34,557 nt of DNA from Halieaceae bacterium (GTDB lineage: Bacteria; Pseudomonadota; Gammaproteobacteria; Pseudomonadales; Halieaceae), in contig CACOYM010000019.1 of assembly GCA_902631395.1 (NCBI GenBank), forward strand, positions 1-34,557. The letters are read 5' to 3'. The position numbers and the translations under genes are program-made. Each line of letters opens with the position of its first letter. Position 1 is the stretch's first letter. Shown in pieces: positions 32,065 through 34,557 of the stretch. The notes beneath the pieces are model-generated. The model did not search any database and was not told where the DNA came from. It worked only from the letters and a program-made list of their open reading frames with translations.

Positions 32065-32400
32065 TGCGGTGCTCCTAGGTAGCGAAGCGATCCAAAAACA
32101 CTGTCAGGCCAAAACAACTTCACACTTCCGGGAAGCTTACAGAAAAGAGGAGCGCAAGTGGAAGTCTTGGAAGATTGCAGAAAATTTGGGGCCGTTCAAT
32201 TGTGTCTGGCTGTTTCAACTGTAATATTCGCCGCACAAATAGGTCAGGAATTAATTCTAAGAATCAGGCGGCTACACGATGTAAATTAAAATCATCAAGC
32301 TAAAATGGCATCTAGAGCCTCATTTGAGCTGGCACGGTCTTTACGGTAGGTGGATGTTAAGTTCTTGGCTGCCACTTATCGTTACATCTCACTGCATCTA
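32065..32400. other. 336-base intergenic region, promoter region of the surface-protein operon
   Basis: No gene is seen. The promoter for the 32064-30647 operon must lie here on the minus strand; I could not fix the boxes. An imperfect direct repeat (GAAGCTTACAGAAAA and GAAGATTGCAGAAAA) is listed separately. Confidence 0.4.
32132..32184. repeat. imperfect direct repeat upstream of the surface-protein operon
   Basis: GAAGCTTACAGAAAA at 32132-32146 and GAAGATTGCAGAAAA at 32170-32184 differ at two positions and start 38 bases apart. They lie 68-120 bases upstream of the GTG at 32064. They could be a regulator-binding pair, or chance in AT-rich DNA. Confidence 0.35.
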
Positions 32401-33819
32401 TTATTTTTCTGAGTCCCTCTCGGCTACTGAACCGAAAACATGAACCAACGCCGTAGCTTCGGTCCTCCAGTAGAGTCGATGGGAAGCTAGGAGGGCTACC
32501 ATGCTCGCGAGGAGGGCCAGCAAGGTCAACGGTAGCGCGGTTACTGAGATGGCTGAACCTGTGCCCGTATTTGTCTCCTCAGTTAACTGATATACGCGCG
32601 TGTGCCCAGAAGCTGCGCCGTTCGCACTGTTGTTTATGGAGCCTACCGCAACCGTGCTTCCATCAGCAGACAGTGATATGGAGCGCCCTGAGCGGTCCCC
32701 GTCGGCCTCTCCTGGGATGTCTGAGCCGAATTGAGTCCAAGTGTTTCCAACAAAGTCGTATACTCTAGTTTGTCCTAACCGATCGCCATCTCCGTCATTA
32801 AGTGGTGCGCCGATAGCGACACGAGTACCGTCGCTAGACAAAGCAACAGAGTTACCTGCGAAATCCTCGGCGGCCTCGCCATCAATGTCTGCGCCCAGCT
32901 GAGTCCAGGCACCGCTAGCATACTCATATACTCGAGTGTGCCCAGATAAAATACCGTTGGCACCGTCATTTCCAATGGCCCCGATGGCCAGTCGATCGCC
33001 ATCGCTGGACAGCGAGACAGCGCCGCCTGATAAATCGTCTGCGGCTTCGCCATCGATATCCGCGCCGAGCTTAGTCCAGACCCCACCCGCGAACTCGTAC
33101 ACCCGAGCATGTCCCGCGTCCATTCCATTGCTGTCATTGTATGGCGCGCCAACGGCGACACGGCTGCCGTCGCTCGACAAAGCAACAGACTCACCCGCGA
33201 GGTCTCCAGCGGCCTCGCCATCAATGCTTGTGCCGAGCTGGGTCCAGACCCCGCCCGCGAACTCGAACACCCGAGTATGCCCAGCGTCCTCGCCATTGCC
33301 GTCATTGTATGGCGCGCCAACGGCGACGCGAGCTCCGTCGCTTGATAAAGCAACAAAATAGCCCGACTGATCCCCCGCCGTCTCGCCATCGATATCTGCC
33401 CCAAGCTGAGTCCACGTCCCACCCGCGAACTCGTACACCCGAGTTTGTCCCGCACTCAAACCGTTGCCACTGTTGTATGGTGCTCCAATGGCGAGGCGAC
33501 TCCCGTCTCCTGATAGGGAAACGGAAAAACCTAAGCGGTCTTGTGTTACCTCACCATCAATATCCGAGCCGACCTGAGTCCAGACACCACCAGAGTACTT
33601 ATAAACTTGAGTTTTCCCAATTTCCTCAGGAGGAGCCTCCGGAGACCCAATTGCAATCAGGCGACCGTCGGTGGATAAAGATACGGAGTAGCCCGACGCG
33701 TGACCGGGGGCTTCGCCATCTATGTCGGCGCCAAGTTGAATCGCAGTGTTTGCCAGAGATAACTCAACTGGCGCGCAACACAGCATCGCGGCGCCCATAA
33801 GAACTTTAAACCTGACCAT
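32401..33819 (-). CDS. exported seven-repeat beta-propeller protein with C-terminal membrane anchor
   Basis: A 472-residue exported protein. The signal peptide (MVRFKVLMGAAMLCCAPVE) fits ATG 33819; a GTG at 33855 would add 12 residues. The body is seven repeats of about 56 residues, each running LGADIDGEA, VALSSDG, VAVGAPYNDGNG, AGHTRVYEFAGG, WTQ. This is an FG-GAP/integrin-like pattern that predicts a seven-bladed propeller; the Asp/Asn-Gly loops could bind calcium. A Thr/Ser linker leads to a membrane helix (ISVTALPLTLLALLASMVALL) and a 28-residue cytoplasmic-side tail. It is probably a surface or periplasmic binding protein. The close similarity of repeats 3-6 implies recent internal duplication. 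Confidence 0.85.
   Translation of the reverse strand: MVRFKVLMGAAMLCCAPVELSLANTAIQLGADIDGEAPGHASGYSVSLSTDGRLIAIGSPEAPPEEIGKTQVYKYSGGVWTQVGSDIDGEVTQDRLGFSVSLSGDGSRLAIGAPYNSGNGLSAGQTRVYEFAGGTWTQLGADIDGETAGDQSGYFVALSSDGARVAVGAPYNDGNGEDAGHTRVFEFAGGVWTQLGTSIDGEAAGDLAGESVALSSDGSRVAVGAPYNDSNGMDAGHARVYEFAGGVWTKLGADIDGEAADDLSGGAVSLSSDGDRLAIGAIGNDGANGILSGHTRVYEYASGAWTQLGADIDGEAAEDFAGNSVALSSDGTRVAIGAPLNDGDGDRLGQTRVYDFVGNTWTQFGSDIPGEADGDRSGRSISLSADGSTVAVGSINNSANGAASGHTRVYQLTEETNTGTGSAISVTALPLTLLALLASMVALLASHRLYWRTEATALVHVFGSVAERDSEK
32581..33735 (-). repeat. seven tandem repeats of about 168 bases inside the propeller gene
   Basis: The DNA repeats along with the protein: TCGCCATC-GATATC-GC (GDIDGE region), GCGCGCC-ACGGCGA and CGAACTCGTACACCCGAG recur at about 168-base steps. 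Units 3 and 4 are the most alike. One unit has an extra codon (57 residues) and the first has 54. The matches are strong enough to give long false ORFs on the other strand and frames. Confidence 0.8.
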
Positions 33820-34156
33820 AGCCAATATACACCCGACGCAGATCGAAGAGATCACATGTTACACGAGGATCCTTGACAAGGGAGTTAAGCCGAGGCCGAG
33901 GTTGGAAAGTGCTGGGCTATTAATTTTCTCTACATCTCAATACATCTAGCCACAAGAAAAACATCAATAAAAAAGACCATCTCCCTGCCAAGAGACGCAG
34001 CGGGTTGTGATGGGTGTGTCACCTATTTTTCACTAAAACACCCCCCGTGGGGATTAACTGTCATTGTGATTGTTATGATTACCGCTCTGATACATTAGGG
34101 GGGTGGGATTGACGAAAACATACCCCTCCCGCAAAAACGGGAGGGGCTGGTTCAAT
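33820..34156. other. 337-base intergenic region with two inverted repeats
   Basis: No gene is seen. CACCCCCC (34039-34046) can pair with GGGGGGTG (34098-34105) across a 51-base loop. The terminator for the gene at 34157 is listed separately. The propeller gene promoter should lie near 33860-33960. Confidence 0.45.
34115..34146 (-). terminator. Rho-independent terminator for the gene at the window end
   Basis: On the minus strand CCCCTCCCG, loop TTTTTG, CGGGAGGGG (34146 down to 34123) forms a nine-base-pair GC-rich stem, followed by TATGTTTT. It lies 11 bases after the stop codon at 34157, the ideal place to end that transcript. Confidence 0.8.
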
Positions 34157-34557
34157 TTACTCAGAACCGCCAACTGCCGTGAACAAAGCAGACGGCCCGC
34201 CGAAACACTTCATCATTGAGTCGTAAAGCTTATCCTCCAGCTGAACACCACCGTTTCTAACATACAGATCATTATCGCTGCCCTTCGCTGCGAGTGAGTC
34301 ATGCCATCGTGCCTGATAAAAATCCGAACCATCGGCCGCATTGCCTTGCATGGGGTACCACCTATAAACGCGAGCAGTGATTCCAACTTGATCAAGGAAG
34401 CTATTCATTTCCGCGTCCGCAGCAGCCATTTTTTCTTGGGTGGCTCCGGGTAACCACGAGCAACCTGCAAAATCAACGACACCAGTGCTTAACGGAGCTT
34501 CCGCAACATCCCTAACTCTTACCCAGGCGAGCTGTGAGTGAGATTTGCACGGAATGA
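34157..34557 (-). CDS. exported or surface hypothetical protein, 5' end outside window
   Basis: The frame is open to the window edge; the first Met at 34429 is internal, since coding text continues upstream (STGVVDFAGCSWLPGATQEK). About 133 codons are visible. The AAADAEMNSFLDQVG helix and a following RWYPMQGNAADGSD match, by eye, the AAANRELNGFLDEIA and LWPWMGRSKD segments of the broken gene at 29473-30351. Both also have a Cys about 20-25 residues before the helix. They are therefore paralogues of one unrecognised family, here intact so far as visible. The function is unknown; the other copy has a signal peptide, so export is likely. Confidence 0.7.
   Translation of the reverse strand, partial: IPCKSHSQLAWVRVRDVAEAPLSTGVVDFAGCSWLPGATQEKMAAADAEMNSFLDQVGITARVYRWYPMQGNAADGSDFYQARWHDSLAAKGSDNDLYVRNGGVQLEDKLYDSMMKCFGGPSALFTAVGGSE

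Noticed and set aside
32775-33800. Long ORFs of 141-226 codons in other frames of the propeller gene
   Set aside because: They are shadows created by the 168-base tandem repeats; the real frame has signal peptide, repeats and anchor.
1-34557. tRNA, rRNA, CRISPR arrays, insertion sequences
   Set aside because: Read by eye on both strands; no cloverleaf, conserved rRNA blocks, regularly spaced repeats or transposase genes with inverted repeats were seen. A dedicated tRNA search was not possible here.

Overview
The window looks like a chromosomal segment of a gammaproteobacterium, probably an aerobic marine lineage. The support is a TusD-TusC-TusB-TusE sulfur-relay operon, a gammaproteobacterial-type TrmA and a YccA next to the tus genes, as in Escherichia coli. 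I see no rRNA, tRNA, CRISPR array, insertion sequence or phage structural module. The OM60/NOR5 (Halieaceae) group is my guess from gene content; the sequence does not prove it.

Region 1 (1-7620) is a pair of convergent catabolic operons. On the plus strand are an aldehyde dehydrogenase (cut by the window start), an O-acetylhomoserine sulfhydrylase-like PLP enzyme and an alpha/beta hydrolase. On the minus strand, in transcription order, are a glutathione S-transferase, a CaiB/BaiF CoA-transferase, a short-chain dehydrogenase whose active site is degraded, a TauD/TfdA dioxygenase and a DsbA-fold isomerase (HCCA isomerase/GST-kappa type). Overlaps and short gaps suggest co-translation. The mix suggests glutathione- and CoA-dependent breakdown of an unknown, perhaps sulfur-containing or aromatic, compound.

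Region 2 (7645-12281) holds small or fragmentary ORFs, a predicted 2-oxoglutarate/Fe(II) oxygenase-like protein, a small gene split at an A7 tract, a secreted M28 metallopeptidase and an old-yellow-enzyme family oxidoreductase.

Region 3 (12848-17065) is a housekeeping block: a secreted SIMPL-domain protein, yccA, tusD-tusC-tusB-tusE, trmA and phhB. The tus proteins relay sulfur for 2-thiouridine in tRNA and TrmA makes m5U54, so tRNA modification is the theme. PhhB recycles the pterin cofactor.

Region 4 (17066-25506) is mixed: gene remnants, an alpha/beta hydrolase overlapping an all-alpha dUTPase, a VOC protein, a MAPEG protein, small membrane proteins, a second Bax-inhibitor-1 family protein, an SDR lacking its catalytic Tyr, and a serine beta-lactamase-like hydrolase.

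Region 5 (25906-34557) is all on the minus strand. It carries a voltage-gated-type potassium channel, an exported methyltransferase-fold protein, a DUF3047-like exported protein, and a set of surface-protein candidates: a collagen/YadA-head/S74 protein, a 67-residue protein with an IPTL-CTERM-like tail, and a seven-repeat beta-propeller with a C-terminal membrane anchor. Two paralogous exported proteins flank this set. One is broken by two in-frame stops (29473-30351); the other runs off the window end (34157-34557).
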